Counted from the stretch's first letter, positions 25,560-34,227 are shown. The stretch is DNA of 64,000 nt from Streptomyces sp. JH14 (GCF_029428675.1 NZ_JAJNEL010000001.1:4030001-4094000), one strand, 5' to 3'. Translations and numbers: made by a program. The notes: generated by a model not told the origin, from the letters alone.

Positions 25560-25607
25560 ACCCTCCGCCTCGGACCGGGGTGGGACAACTGACGCCCCCC
25601 GGAGGGG

Positions 25608-26465
25608 TCATCGTGCAGGGGACCACGGGGCGCCCGGTACCACCAGGGGGGAACCCGTCACCGGGTCCGGGACGATCACTGCGTCCAGGCCGAACACCTC
25701 GCGTACGAGCTCGGCCGTGACGACGTCCCCCGGAGGGCCCTCCGCGACGATCCGGCCCGCCTTCATCGCGACCAGGTGGTCCGCGTACCGCGCGGCCTGG
25801 TTCAGGTCGTGGAGCACGGTGACGACCGTCCGGCCGCGGGTGCCGTCCGCCGCCGGTGCGGCCAGCTGACGCACCAGGTCGAGGACCTCCACCTGGTGCG
25901 CGATGTCGAGGTACGTGGTCGGCTCGTCGAGGAGCAGCAGGTCCGTCTCCTGCGCGAGCGCCATCGCGATCCAGACCCGCTGCCGCTGCCCGCCCGACAG
26001 TTCGTCGACCGGCCGGTCGCCGAGCGTCGTGATGTCCGTACGGTCCATCGCGTCGGTGACGGCCCGTTCGTCCGCCTCCGACCACTGCTGCCACCAGTGC
26101 TGATGCGGCTGGCGGCCGCGCGCGACGAGGTCGGAGACGGTGATCGCCTCGGGCGCGACCGGGGTCTGCGGCAGCAGCCCTATCGACTGGGCGATCTTCC
26201 TGGTGGGGATCCGGGACAGCTCCGTACCGTCGAGGAGCACGGCTCCGCCGCGCGGCTTGAGCAGCCGGCCGAGCGCCCGCAGGGTGGTCGACTTGCCGCA
26301 CGCGTTCGGGCCGACGATGACCGTCACCCGGCCGTCGGGAACGGTGAGGTCCAGCTCGTGCACGACCGTGCGGTCCTCGTAGGCAAGAGTCAGTCCGCGC
26401 GCGGTGAGCCGGCCGGCCGTCTCCTCGGCGACCGCGACGGCATCGGACGTACGGGTCGGGCTCAT
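25608..26465 (-). CDS. Siderophore-type ABC transporter ATP-binding protein (FecE/FepC-like)
   Basis: A 285-residue ABC ATPase with Walker A GPNACGKSTTLRALG near residue 50, Q-loop in GLLPQTPVAPE, signature LSGGQRQRVWIAMAL, Walker B LLLLDEPTTYLDIAHQ and switch His in TVLHDLNQAARYAD. The sequence DEPTTYLDIAHQ is typical of ferric-siderophore and cobalamin importers. It energises the two FecCD-type permeases encoded just upstream, the genes overlapping in ATGA style (26462-26465). The substrate-binding protein is not nearby. The start ATG 26465 matches the family N-terminus after an extra 18-residue lead. Confidence 0.88.
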   Translation of the reverse strand: MSPTRTSDAVAVAEETAGRLTARGLTLAYEDRTVVHELDLTVPDGRVTVIVGPNACGKSTTLRALGRLLKPRGGAVLLDGTELSRIPTRKIAQSIGLLPQTPVAPEAITVSDLVARGRQPHQHWWQQWSEADERAVTDAMDRTDITTLGDRPVDELSGGQRQRVWIAMALAQETDLLLLDEPTTYLDIAHQVEVLDLVRQLAAPAADGTRGRTVVTVLHDLNQAARYADHLVAMKAGRIVAEGPPGDVVTAELVREVFGLDAVIVPDPVTGSPLVVPGAPWSPAR

Positions 26466-27538
26466 GCCTTGCCTCCCTTGCGGCCACCGTGACCGCGGAT
26501 GATCAGCCAGATCAGATACGGGGCGCCGACCGCCGCCGTCAGTACGCCCACCGGCAGCTCGGTGGGCGAGAAGAGTTTGCGGGCCAGCAGATCGGCGAAG
26601 ACGACGATCACCGCACCGAGGAGCGCCGAGCACAGCAGCGGGATCTGCGCGGTACGCGTCATGCGGCGGGCGATCTGCGGGGCGAGCAGGGCCACGAAGT
26701 CGACCGGCCCGGCCGTCCCGGTCGCCACGGACGCCAGGATCACGCCGAGCGCGACGAGGCCCAGGCGTACCCGGCCCAGCCGCACGCCGAGCGCGGTCGC
26801 TGTGTCGTCGTCCATGGACACGGTCCGCTGCGCACGCGCCGCCCACAGGACGGCCGGTGCGAGCACCAGCAGCGTCCAGCCGATCGGTGCCACCTCGCTC
26901 CAGCCGCGGCCGTTCAGCGAACCCGTCATCCAGATCTGCGCCTGCTGGGCGACCAGGTAGTCGCCCTTCGTCAGGAACAGGGTGGTGACGGACCGCAGCG
27001 CGATGGCGAAGCCGATGCCGATGAGGACGAACCGGGTGGCGTGCAGTCCGCCGCGCCATGCGAAGACGTACACGAGCGCCGCCGCCGCGATCCCGCCGAT
27101 GACCGACAGGTACGGCAGCACGGTGTACGAGGTGACGCCGAACGTCATCGCGCCGACCGTGAGCGCGCCCGCGCCCTGGCTGATGCCGATGATGTCGGGG
27201 CTGGCCAGCGGATTGCGGGCCACCGTCTGGATCAGCGCCCCGGCGAAGCCGAACGCGGTGCCGACGAGCAGCCCGACGACCATGCGCGGCAGCCGCAGCG
27301 TTCCGACGACCAGTTCGCTCTGCGACGGCTGCCCGAGGATCACCTTCACGACCTCGGACGGCGCGACGAAGCTCTCGCCGACACAGAGGTACGCGACACA
27401 GACGGCCGCCAGCAGCACGACGAGGACCGCCGCGACGACGGCCGCCCGCCGGTGCAGTAGGAAGCGTCCGCGCGCTCCGATCCGTACGACGCTGTACCCG
27501 GCGGGCCGGACCCGGGTCCGGGTGAGGGTGCCGCTCAT
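26462..27538 (-). CDS. Siderophore-type ABC transporter permease (FecCD family), second subunit
   Basis: A 358-residue inner-membrane protein with about nine or ten helices. It shows LRLPRMVVGLLVGTAFGFAG, then QTVARNPLASPDIIGISQGA, the coupling-helix region of FecCD permeases, and TAGPVDFVALLAPQIARRM. It forms a heterodimer with the following subunit to import a ferric siderophore or related chelate. The ATG 27538 overlaps the stop of the other permease gene by 4 bp, and its own stop overlaps the ATPase start, so the three genes form one operon. Substrate cannot be named from sequence. Confidence 0.87.
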   Translation of the reverse strand: MSGTLTRTRVRPAGYSVVRIGARGRFLLHRRAAVVAAVLVVLLAAVCVAYLCVGESFVAPSEVVKVILGQPSQSELVVGTLRLPRMVVGLLVGTAFGFAGALIQTVARNPLASPDIIGISQGAGALTVGAMTFGVTSYTVLPYLSVIGGIAAAALVYVFAWRGGLHATRFVLIGIGFAIALRSVTTLFLTKGDYLVAQQAQIWMTGSLNGRGWSEVAPIGWTLLVLAPAVLWAARAQRTVSMDDDTATALGVRLGRVRLGLVALGVILASVATGTAGPVDFVALLAPQIARRMTRTAQIPLLCSALLGAVIVVFADLLARKLFSPTELPVGVLTAAVGAPYLIWLIIRGHGGRKGGKA

Positions 27539-28545
27539 GCCGGGACCGCCTTCCGACGTACGAGCGTGACCAGGAACGGCACCCCGATCAGCGCCGTCAT
27601 CACACCCGCCGGGACTTCGCTCGGCGGGAAGACGATGCGTCCGATGACGTCCGAGACGAGCAGCATCACGGGGCCGGTCAGCGCCGCCATCGGCAGCAGC
27701 CACCGGTGGTCGCTGCCGACGATCGCGCGGGCAATGTGCGGGACGGCCAGCCCGATGAACGCGATCGGTCCGGCCGCGGCCACCCCGACGCCGGTCAGCA
27801 CGGTGGCCCCGATACCGCCGACGATCCGTACCGTCGCGACCTTCTGCCCCAGGCCCTTCGCGACGTCCTCGCCCAGTGCCAGCGCATCGAGACCGCGTGC
27901 CACGGACAGCACGAGCACCGTGCCGACCAGCAGGAACGGCCAGATCTGCTGTGCCACCTCGGCCTCGCGCCCGCCGATCGAACCGACCTGCCAGAAGCGG
28001 AACTCGTCGAGCGCGGACGCCTTCGTCGTCAGCACCGCCATCGTCACCGACACCAGCAGCGCATTGATCGCGGCGCCGCCCAGCGCGAGCTTCACCGGCG
28101 TGGCACCGCCGCGTCCGCGCGAGGCGATCGCGTACACCGCGACGGACGCGACGGCGGCGCCCGCGAACGCGAACCAGACGTACCCGGTGAGCGTGTGGAC
28201 ACCGGCGAAGGCGATGGCCAGCACCACGCCGACCGAGGCGCCCTGGCTGATGCCGAGGATGCCGGGGTCGGCGATGGGGTTACGGGTGATGCCCTGGAAC
28301 ACCGTGCCCGCGAGGGCGAGCGCCGCACCGACCATCAGCCCGATCAGGGTGCGCGGCACCCGCAGCTGGCGGATCACTTCGGCGGCGTCGGAGTGCCCGC
28401 CGTGCAGCAGGGCGTCGAGCACCGCGGACGGCGGGATGGTGCGCGCGCCCACGGCAAGGCTGAGCAGGACGGCCACCAGCAGCGCGAGGACGGCCGCCGC
28501 CGTCGCGAGAGCGCGTCTGTGGCGGCGAGGTGCGGCGGCTGGCAT
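27535..28545 (-). CDS. Siderophore-type ABC transporter permease (FecCD family), first subunit
   Basis: A 336-residue permease with IRQLRVPRTLIGLMVGAALALAG, then GITRNPIADPGILGISQGAS and AAGPIAFIGLAVPHIARAI, the FecCD signatures. It is the first gene of the three-gene import operon. The ATG at 28545 gives the usual length; longer forms reach unlikely sequence. A candidate iron box lies about 60-80 bp upstream, consistent with repression by DmdR1/IdeR when iron is sufficient. No substrate-binding lipoprotein is encoded in the operon or next to it, so the transporter must use one encoded elsewhere. Confidence 0.87.
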   Translation of the reverse strand: MPAAAPRRHRRALATAAAVLALLVAVLLSLAVGARTIPPSAVLDALLHGGHSDAAEVIRQLRVPRTLIGLMVGAALALAGTVFQGITRNPIADPGILGISQGASVGVVLAIAFAGVHTLTGYVWFAFAGAAVASVAVYAIASRGRGGATPVKLALGGAAINALLVSVTMAVLTTKASALDEFRFWQVGSIGGREAEVAQQIWPFLLVGTVLVLSVARGLDALALGEDVAKGLGQKVATVRIVGGIGATVLTGVGVAAAGPIAFIGLAVPHIARAIVGSDHRWLLPMAALTGPVMLLVSDVIGRIVFPPSEVPAGVMTALIGVPFLVTLVRRKAVPA

Positions 28546-28603
28546 CGGACCCAATCGGCGAGCTGGACGGCCTGGCGGCGCAGCCCCCCATGGTCGGGCG
28601 CAG

Positions 28604-28622
28604 CCAGGTAAGGCTTGGCTTA
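28604..28622 (-). promoter_or_regulatory. Candidate iron box (DmdR1/IdeR type)
   Basis: On the plus strand the site reads CCAGGTAAGGCTTGGCTTA. The AGGTAAGGCT half matches the iron-box half-site well, whereas the other half is degenerate (about 11 of 19 positions overall). Position before an iron-siderophore operon supports the call; strength of binding is unknown. Confidence 0.45.
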
Positions 28623-28689
28623 GTCTAGGCGGGGGCCACCGGGACCCGAAGGGCGAGGGGCGGATCGCGGGCTCGGCACAATGGGGACC

Positions 28690-29307
28690 ATGGCTTCGCA
28701 CCCGCTGACGGTCGGCTTCGACCTCGATATGACGCTCATCGATTCCCGGCCCGGCATCAAGGCCGCCTACCAGGCGCTTTCCGCCGAGACGGGGACGCAC
28801 ATCGACGCCGACCTGGTCGTGAGCAGGCTCGGTCCGCCGGTGGAGGACGAGCTGGCGAACTGGTTCCCGGCGGACGTCGTGGCCGCCACGGCCGACCGTT
28901 ACCGGGAGATCTATCCCACACACGCCATCATCCCGACTCCGGCGCTGCCCGGCGCCCGGGAGTCCATAGCCGCGATCCGCGAACGCGGCGGCCGGACCGT
29001 CGTCGTCACCGCGAAGCACGAGCCGAACGCCCGGCTCCACCTGGCGCACCTCGGGATCGAGACCGACGAGATCATCGGCGGCCTGTGGGCGGAGGGGAAG
29101 GCGCGGGCGCTGCGCGAGCACGGCGCCCAGGTGTACGTCGGCGACCACACCGGCGACGTACGCGGTGCCCGCCGGGCCGAGGCGCTGTCGGTGGGGGTCA
29201 CGACGGGACCGTGCGACGCGGACGAACTGAGGGCGGCGGGCGCGGATGTGATCCTGCGGGACCTGACCGAGTTCCCGGCGTGGCTGGGTGCCTACCGGGC
29301 CGGATAG
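28690..29307 (+). CDS. HAD-family hydrolase
   Basis: A 205-residue haloacid-dehalogenase-type phosphatase. Motif I is GFDLDMTLIDSR (nucleophile Asp and acid/base Asp), motif II is VVVTAKHE, and motif IV is VYVGDHTGDVRGAR. The cap is small and helical, near residues 20-80, as in phosphoglycolate-phosphatase-like members. The substrate is unknown. ATG 28690 is chosen because ATGGGGACC gives it a purine-rich site; ATG 28681 is an alternative start three codons earlier. It is divergent from the siderophore transporter and convergent with a small membrane protein. Confidence 0.82.
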   Translation: MASHPLTVGFDLDMTLIDSRPGIKAAYQALSAETGTHIDADLVVSRLGPPVEDELANWFPADVVAATADRYREIYPTHAIIPTPALPGARESIAAIRERGGRTVVVTAKHEPNARLHLAHLGIETDEIIGGLWAEGKARALREHGAQVYVGDHTGDVRGARRAEALSVGVTTGPCDADELRAAGADVILRDLTEFPAWLGAYRAG

Positions 29308-29343
29308 GGGGCCGTGGGCGGCCGCGCCCTCCCGCGTGGCGCT

Positions 29344-29580
29344 CTACCGCGCGGCGCTCCGCTTCGGGGACGCCGCCCACACCGACCGCAGCACACCCGC
29401 TGCCGCGATCAGGAACCCCACCCCCATCAGCATGCACACTGCATATGCGAAGGAGGGGAACGGGTCGGTCCCGAGGAACAGCGGGGCCACGGTGACGAGT
29501 GTGGCCAGCGCCCCGATGAAGAAGACGATCGCGCCGACCCGGACGAGCCGGTCGCCTGCGCCGGAAGGTGTAGTACTCAC
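29344..29580 (-). CDS. Small two-helix membrane protein
   Basis: A 78-residue protein with two clear membrane segments, VGAIVFFIGALATLVTVAPLF and YAVCMLMGVGFLIAAAGVL, joined by a short loop, with basic residues at the C-terminus. I recognise only a common actinobacterial small-membrane-protein type; no function is known. It starts with GTG 29580 and ends convergent with the HAD gene. Confidence 0.68.
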   Translation of the reverse strand: MSTTPSGAGDRLVRVGAIVFFIGALATLVTVAPLFLGTDPFPSFAYAVCMLMGVGFLIAAAGVLRSVWAASPKRSAAR

Positions 29581-29777
29581 TGCGCCAGGGTAGTTCCCGC
29601 CCCGGACGATCCCCCCTTCACCCGGAGTGTGCCGTTTCTGGACACAGTCCGGATGACCAGGCTTGACGAGGGGTACTGCACCTGTGGAGGCTTCTGCCAG
29701 CAGGGGAGCACGACCATGGTCCGGCCTGACCTGCTGAGGCTTGGTTCCGGCTTACGGGTTGAGATGGGGTGCGTGCT

Positions 29778-30161
29778 TTGCCGACTGGCAAGGTCAAATG
29801 GTTCAACAGCGAGAAGGGCTTCGGCTTCCTTTCCCGCGACGACGGTGGCGACGTGTTCGTGCACTCGTCGGTGCTCCCTGACGGAGTCGACGCACTCAAG
29901 CCCGGCCAGCGTGTCGAATTCGGTGTCGTCGCAGGTCAGCGTGGAGATCAGGCGCTCTCGGTGGCCATCCTCGATCCGACGCCGTCCGTCGCGGCCGCGC
30001 AGCGCCGCAAACCGGACGAACTGGCATCGATCGTGCAGGATCTGACGACGTTGCTGGAGAACATCACGCCGATGCTGGAGCGGGGCCGCTACCCCGACAA
30101 GGCGGCCGGCAAGCAGATCGGCGGCCTGCTGCGCGCAGTCGCCGACCAGCTCGACGTCTAG
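29778..30161 (+). CDS. Cold-shock domain protein with C-terminal extension
   Basis: A 127-residue protein. Residues 1-66 are a cold-shock domain with GKVKWFNSEKGFGFLSRDD (RNP1-type) and VFVHSSVLP (RNP2-type), which binds single-stranded nucleic acid. A second half of about 60 residues, unlike the 67-residue classic Csp proteins, is helical and includes PDELASIVQDLTTLLENITP. This long form is common in streptomycetes. The TTG at 29778 is chosen because GGGG lies seven bases upstream and the product then begins MPTGKVKWF; GTG 29769 is possible. It is convergent with mqnD and separated by a compound hairpin. Confidence 0.85.
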   Translation: MPTGKVKWFNSEKGFGFLSRDDGGDVFVHSSVLPDGVDALKPGQRVEFGVVAGQRGDQALSVAILDPTPSVAAAQRRKPDELASIVQDLTTLLENITPMLERGRYPDKAAGKQIGGLLRAVADQLDV

Positions 30162-30216
30162 GGCCTTTCGCCACGAGAGGCCCTGGCGCCTTTCGCCACG
30201 AGAGGCACCAGGGCCT
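30161..30216. terminator. Compound bidirectional terminator with duplicated stem
   Basis: Two overlapping hairpins: GGGCCT...AGGCCC at 30161-30183, and AGGCCCTGG (30178-30186) with CCAGGGCCT (30208-30216). The inner element CCTTTCGCCACGAGAGGC occurs twice in tandem. It lies between the cold-shock gene and convergent mqnD. Confidence 0.75.
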
Positions 30217-30221
30217 CGACG

Positions 30222-31097
30222 TCAGACGAACGACAGCGCGTCCGGGCCGAGGGGCGGTACCAGCCCCTCGGCCGCGGCGCGGGTCAGCAGTCCGCGGATC
30301 GCCGCGTAGCCGTTCTCACCGAGGTCGGCGGTGAACTCGTTCACGTACAGCCCGATGTGCTGGTCGGCCACGGCCGGGTCCATCTCCTGGGCGTGCTCCA
30401 GCACGTACGGCCGCGACGCCTCCGGGTCGTCCCAGGCCATCCGTACCGACGTACGCACCGACTCGGCCAGTACCTTCAGCTTCTCCGCGCCCAGCGACCG
30501 CTTGGCGATGATCGCGCCCAGCGGGATCGGCAGACCGGTCGTCAGCTCCCAGTGCTCGCCCATGTCGGCAAGGCTGTGCAGCCCGTAGGTGCGGTACGTG
30601 AACCGCGCCTCGTGGATGACGAGTCCGGCGTCCACCTTCCCGTCCCGCACGGCCGGCATGATCTCGTCGAACGGCATGACGACGATGTCGCCGACGTCGC
30701 CCGGGACGACGTCCGCCGCCCAGAGCCGGAACAGCAGGTAGGCGGTCGACCGCTCGCTCGGCACGGCGACGGTCTTCCCCGTCAGATCCGTACCCGGCTC
30801 CTTCGTCAGGACGAGCGGCCCGCAGCCGCGTCCCAGCGCCCCGCCGCACGGCAGCAGCGCGTACTCCTCGAGGACCCAGGGGAGCACCGCGTACGACACC
30901 TTCAGCACGTCGAGTTCGCCGCGCTCGGCCATGCCGTTGGTGAGGTCGATGTCGGCGAACGTGACGTCGAGGGCGGGCGCGCCGGGTACCCGGCCGTGGG
31001 CCCAGGCGTCGAAGACGAACGTGTCGTTCGGGCACGGCGAGTACGCGATGCGCAGGGCGTCGCCGGTCGCGTCAGTGGTGCCGGTGGTGTCGGTCAT
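30222..31097 (-). CDS. mqnD: 1,4-dihydroxy-6-naphthoate synthase (futalosine menaquinone pathway)
   Basis: A 291-residue protein with LRIAYSPCPNDTFVFDAW, then DVLKVSYAVLPWVL and CGGALGRGCGPLVL, the MqnD signatures within the MqnA/MqnD periplasmic-binding-protein fold. MqnD converts cyclic dehypoxanthine futalosine to 1,4-dihydroxy-6-naphthoate, the last committed step before prenylation in the futalosine route used by Streptomyces. It overlaps mqnB, encoded just upstream, by 26 bp, so the two are expressed together; mqnA and mqnC are not in this window. The terminator after it is strong. Confidence 0.92.
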   Translation of the reverse strand: MTDTTGTTDATGDALRIAYSPCPNDTFVFDAWAHGRVPGAPALDVTFADIDLTNGMAERGELDVLKVSYAVLPWVLEEYALLPCGGALGRGCGPLVLTKEPGTDLTGKTVAVPSERSTAYLLFRLWAADVVPGDVGDIVVMPFDEIMPAVRDGKVDAGLVIHEARFTYRTYGLHSLADMGEHWELTTGLPIPLGAIIAKRSLGAEKLKVLAESVRTSVRMAWDDPEASRPYVLEHAQEMDPAVADQHIGLYVNEFTADLGENGYAAIRGLLTRAAAEGLVPPLGPDALSFV

Positions 31098-31815
31098 GGT
31101 GGGTGGTCCAGCCTTCCAGTACGGGGGTGAGCTTCCCGAACGCCTCGGTGAGCGCGGCCAGCGCGTCGCCGATGCGCCAGGCGTCCCGGTCGCGCGGGCC
31201 GACTGCGTTCGAGACGGCCCGGAGCTCCAGCACCGGTACGCGCAGCCGCTCGGCGGCCTCGGCGACCCCGAAGCCCTCCATGGCCTCGGCGACGGCGTGC
31301 GGATGGGCGGTGCGCAGAGCGGCGGCGCGTTCGGCGCTGCCGGTCACCGTGGAGACGGTGAGGACCTCGCCGGCCAGTGCGCCGGTGGCGGCGGCCACGT
31401 CCCGTACCCGTGCGGGCGGTGGTACGAACCGGTCCCGTCCGAAGCCGAGGGCGGTGACGGGCACGAATCCTTCGGGGGTCTCGGCGCCCAGATCGGCGGC
31501 GACGATCGCGCTCGCCACGACGAGGGAGCCGACGGGGGCGGCGGGCGCGAACCCGCCGCCGATCCCGGCCGAAACGACCAGAGCGTACGGCTCCGCGCCG
31601 GCCCCGGTTCCCGCCTCTGCCCCGGCCCCCGAGGCCAGGGCGAAGGCGGCCGTGGCGGCCGAGGCGGCCGGTCCGGCGCCGCCCGCGACGACGTCGACGA
31701 GGCCGGCGCGGTGCAGCTCAGCGCCGGGCACGTCGAGCTGCTGGGGCCGGTCCGTGAACGCACGCGTGACCGCGTCCCGTTCCACCGGGACCGCGGTCAC
31801 GACAAGTACACGCAC
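31072..31815 (-). CDS. mqnB: Futalosine hydrolase
   Basis: A 247-residue nucleoside-phosphorylase-fold protein. It opens MRVLVVTAVPVERDAVTRAF, has SAGIGGGFAP for ribose or base binding, and VAEAMEGFGVAEAAERL, where the Glu in MEG contacts ribose in this family. MqnB removes hypoxanthine from futalosine to give dehypoxanthine futalosine. An Ala/Gly-rich insertion near residues 60-75 (ASGAGAEAGTGAGAE) looks like a lineage-specific loop. The C-terminus ends in a His-rich tail that overlaps the mqnD start region. Adjacent mqnD makes the assignment firm. Confidence 0.9.
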   Translation of the reverse strand: MRVLVVTAVPVERDAVTRAFTDRPQQLDVPGAELHRAGLVDVVAGGAGPAASAATAAFALASGAGAEAGTGAGAEPYALVVSAGIGGGFAPAAPVGSLVVASAIVAADLGAETPEGFVPVTALGFGRDRFVPPPARVRDVAAATGALAGEVLTVSTVTGSAERAAALRTAHPHAVAEAMEGFGVAEAAERLRVPVLELRAVSNAVGPRDRDAWRIGDALAALTEAFGKLTPVLEGWTTHHDRHHRHH

Positions 31816-31844
31816 GGGGAGGGCGCTCCCAGGTCGGAAGGGGA

Positions 31845-32324
31845 TCAGTTGGTCTTCTTGAGCTCGAAGTGCCAGATGCCCGTGAGCTTCTTGCCGTCGG
31901 TCTCGACGATGCTGATCTGCGCCTTGTCCGCGGTCTCGCCGGTCTGGCTGGAGAAGAAGGCGCTGCCCGGGATGGACCGGTAGGTCCTCTTGTACGGCTC
32001 CTGCTCGGCCTGCTGCCCGTTGATGAAGAGCGTCCAGCCGTGGTCGGCGATCTCCGGGTCGACGCCGAAGCGGACCTTGTCGTCCATCGCGACCTTGACG
32101 GACTTCTCCGCCTTCTTGTTCAGGCAGGCCTGGACCTCGGACGCCTTGATGGCGTCGCCGTCGTTGTAGCAGGTGGCCTCGGTGGACACCGACGTGTCGC
32201 CGACCGTCACGGTGGCGAGCGGCGTCGGCTTGTCGCAGGCGGACAGGACGAGGAGTCCCGCGGACACGGCACCAAGAGCGACGCCGATTCGACGGCCCTT
32301 ACCGGAGAAGAACGCAACGGTCAT
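31845..32324 (-). CDS. DUF2771-type lipoprotein
   Basis: A 159-residue exported protein. Residues 1-30 form a signal with basic start (KGRR), hydrophobic core and a lipobox LLVLSAC, so Cys30 is probably lipidated. The mature part is small and beta-rich with two further Cys residues (in ATCYND and VQACLNKK) that could form a disulfide. It resembles actinobacterial DUF2771 proteins of unknown function. It lies directly upstream of mqnB-mqnD on the same strand with a 29-bp gap, but any link to menaquinone is only positional. Confidence 0.72.
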   Translation of the reverse strand: MTVAFFSGKGRRIGVALGAVSAGLLVLSACDKPTPLATVTVGDTSVSTEATCYNDGDAIKASEVQACLNKKAEKSVKVAMDDKVRFGVDPEIADHGWTLFINGQQAEQEPYKRTYRSIPGSAFFSSQTGETADKAQISIVETDGKKLTGIWHFELKKTN

Positions 32325-32351
32325 GGCCCGAAGGTTATCGGTCGCTTCCGT

Positions 32352-33812
32352 TCACGCCACGCGGGGGTGCGGCGAGCCGCGCCGCGCGGCGCTCAGCAGA
32401 CCCCGTACGGAGGCTGCCGCGCCCAGGGCGAGGATGCCCGCGGCAACCGACATCCCCAGTACGCCGTTGAGGGGGAGGGCGATGCCGATGCCGCCGCCGA
32501 CCACCCAGGACATCTGGAGCAGCGTCTCGGACCGGGCGAACGCGGAGGTCCGCACCTCCTCGGGCACGTCGCGCTGGATCATCGCGTCCAGCGACAGTTT
32601 GGACAGGGCCTGGGTGAAGCCCGCCATGGCGCTGAGCGCGGCGACCATCAGGGTGGAGAAGAAGGCGGCGGCCAGGACGGCGACGCAGAGGGCCAGGCCC
32701 AGCACCGAGGCGATGATCACCTCGGGGCCGCGGGCGCGGAGCCAGGAGCCCATCGCCGTACCGAGGGCATTGCCGACACCGGCCGCGACGCCGACGATGC
32801 CGAGCGAGACGGCGGCGCTCTGCCCGGCCAGGGGGTGTTCGCGCAGCAGGAACGCCAGGAAGAAGATCAGGAACCCGGAGAGGGCCCGGTGTGCGGCGTT
32901 GGCCTGGAGTCCGTGCAGGACGGACGGTCCGACGGTCCGCAGCCCTGGCCGTTTCTCCTTTTCCCCGGATCTCTTGCCGTTGACCCTGCCGGACTTGCCG
33001 TTTCTGCCGGTCGTGGACGGTGCCGGGCGGGCGGGCGGCTGATGCCCGTGGTGGTCGACCAGCCGGGCCCGGCGCTCACCCTTCGCCGAGTCGACCTTGG
33101 GGGGCAGCGTGAAGGCGAGAACGGTGCCGCCGATGAAGACCAGACACGCGCCGTACAGCGGCCAGCCGGGTCCGACGGTCTGCAGCCCGGCCCCGATCGG
33201 TGCCGCCACACCGGTGGCCAGCAAGCCGGCCAGCGTGACCCGGGAGTTGGCCTTCACCAGGGAGAAGCCGGGTGGCAGCAGGCGCGGGACGACCGCGCTG
33301 CGCACGACGCCGTACGCCTTCGAGGAGACCAGGACGCCGAGTGCCGCCGGATACAGCTCCAGACCGCCGGTGGCGACCGCGCCCGACATGGTGAGCGCCA
33401 GCAGCGCCCGAGCCAGCATGGCGGCCGCCATCGCGGCGCGGCGGCCGTGCGGCAGGCGGTCCAGGAGCGGGCCGATGACGGGGGCGAGGAGCGTGAAGGG
33501 CGCCATGGTGATGGCGAGGTAGAGGGCGACGCGTCCGCGGGCCTCGTCCGTCGGCACGGAGAAGAACACCGTCGAGGCGAGCGCGACCGTGATCATCACG
33601 TCGCCCGCGCCGTTCACGGCATGCAGCTCGATCAGTTTGCCGAGCCCGGACTCCCCGGCGCCGTGGGCGTGGGTCGCCCTGCGGATGCCCTTCGCGGTGC
33701 CGGTGAACGGCGCGTGCAGGGCACGGCCGATCGACCGGCCCGTCCTGCGGAGCGGGCCGGACCCGTCGTGCGACCTGGCGGAAGCCACTTCGTCATAGTG
33801 CCCCAGTCCCAC
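32352..33812 (-). CDS. MFS transporter, function unknown
   Basis: A 486-residue membrane protein of the major facilitator superfamily, with about 10-12 helices and a long polar central loop at about residues 245-300 rich in Lys, Arg, His and Gly. An N-terminal cytoplasmic segment of about 55 residues contains HAPFTGTAKGIRRATHAHG. The segment LIELHAVNGAGDVMITVALA is conserved in the actinobacterial group but does not identify a substrate. The start GTG 33812 is tentative; GTG 33788 would shorten it by eight residues. It is the first gene of a minus-strand run leading into the lipoprotein and mqn genes. Confidence 0.75.
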   Translation of the reverse strand: MGLGHYDEVASARSHDGSGPLRRTGRSIGRALHAPFTGTAKGIRRATHAHGAGESGLGKLIELHAVNGAGDVMITVALASTVFFSVPTDEARGRVALYLAITMAPFTLLAPVIGPLLDRLPHGRRAAMAAAMLARALLALTMSGAVATGGLELYPAALGVLVSSKAYGVVRSAVVPRLLPPGFSLVKANSRVTLAGLLATGVAAPIGAGLQTVGPGWPLYGACLVFIGGTVLAFTLPPKVDSAKGERRARLVDHHGHQPPARPAPSTTGRNGKSGRVNGKRSGEKEKRPGLRTVGPSVLHGLQANAAHRALSGFLIFFLAFLLREHPLAGQSAAVSLGIVGVAAGVGNALGTAMGSWLRARGPEVIIASVLGLALCVAVLAAAFFSTLMVAALSAMAGFTQALSKLSLDAMIQRDVPEEVRTSAFARSETLLQMSWVVGGGIGIALPLNGVLGMSVAAGILALGAAASVRGLLSAARRGSPHPRVA

Positions 33813-34227
33813 CGGTAACGAACCGAGAACGGTGCGGGGCGCGGTGAGTGCCGCCCTGTCGGGTCAGTGAAGATCACCGGTAGCCGCTCCTGGACACCTT
33901 CGGCGCCCCTCCCCGATGTCCGTTCCGTCCGTCCCCGTGTCCGATCTGACACGGACACGGCAGTGGATACAGCGTCGTTTGGGACGGGCAGGTGGGCGGG
34001 AAGCGGCGGAGAGGGTAGCGTGCGTAGCGCGCCACCGGCGGTTGTTCTTGGCCGCGCGCCTCTCAGCGATCCCGCAGAATGGATAGCAGAAGGCGCGCCC
34101 GAGGCAGGCACAACGGGTGTGGACGTCGACGCGGCCCCCAGGTCCGCTCCGCCCGCAACCGTTGAGGCCGAAATCGATGGATCTGCTGGCGCGCTCGTGA
34201 GACGGCGTATGGAGAGAAGCGAGACCT
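33813..34227. other. Divergent intergenic region, 415 bp
   Basis: It separates the MFS gene from the DUF3027 gene and must hold both promoters. An inverted repeat CCGTGTCC...GGACACGG lies at 33935-33960 with a 10-base loop. An open frame crosses the region into the DUF3027 gene but has no family resemblance or good start, so no gene is called. Confidence 0.5.

Larger units (their letters stand above)
24890..25607. other. Repeat-rich intergenic spacer, 718 bp
   Basis: No gene is supported here; frames in all directions are broken or low complexity. The spacer lies between two convergent transcription units and is built from several repeat families listed separately: four copies of a 25-bp element in opposed orientation, a 20-bp near-perfect inverted pair, and a 16-bp direct repeat GTCACGACCACCGGGG at 25231 and 25277. 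It may act as a transcription barrier between the convergent units. Confidence 0.7.
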
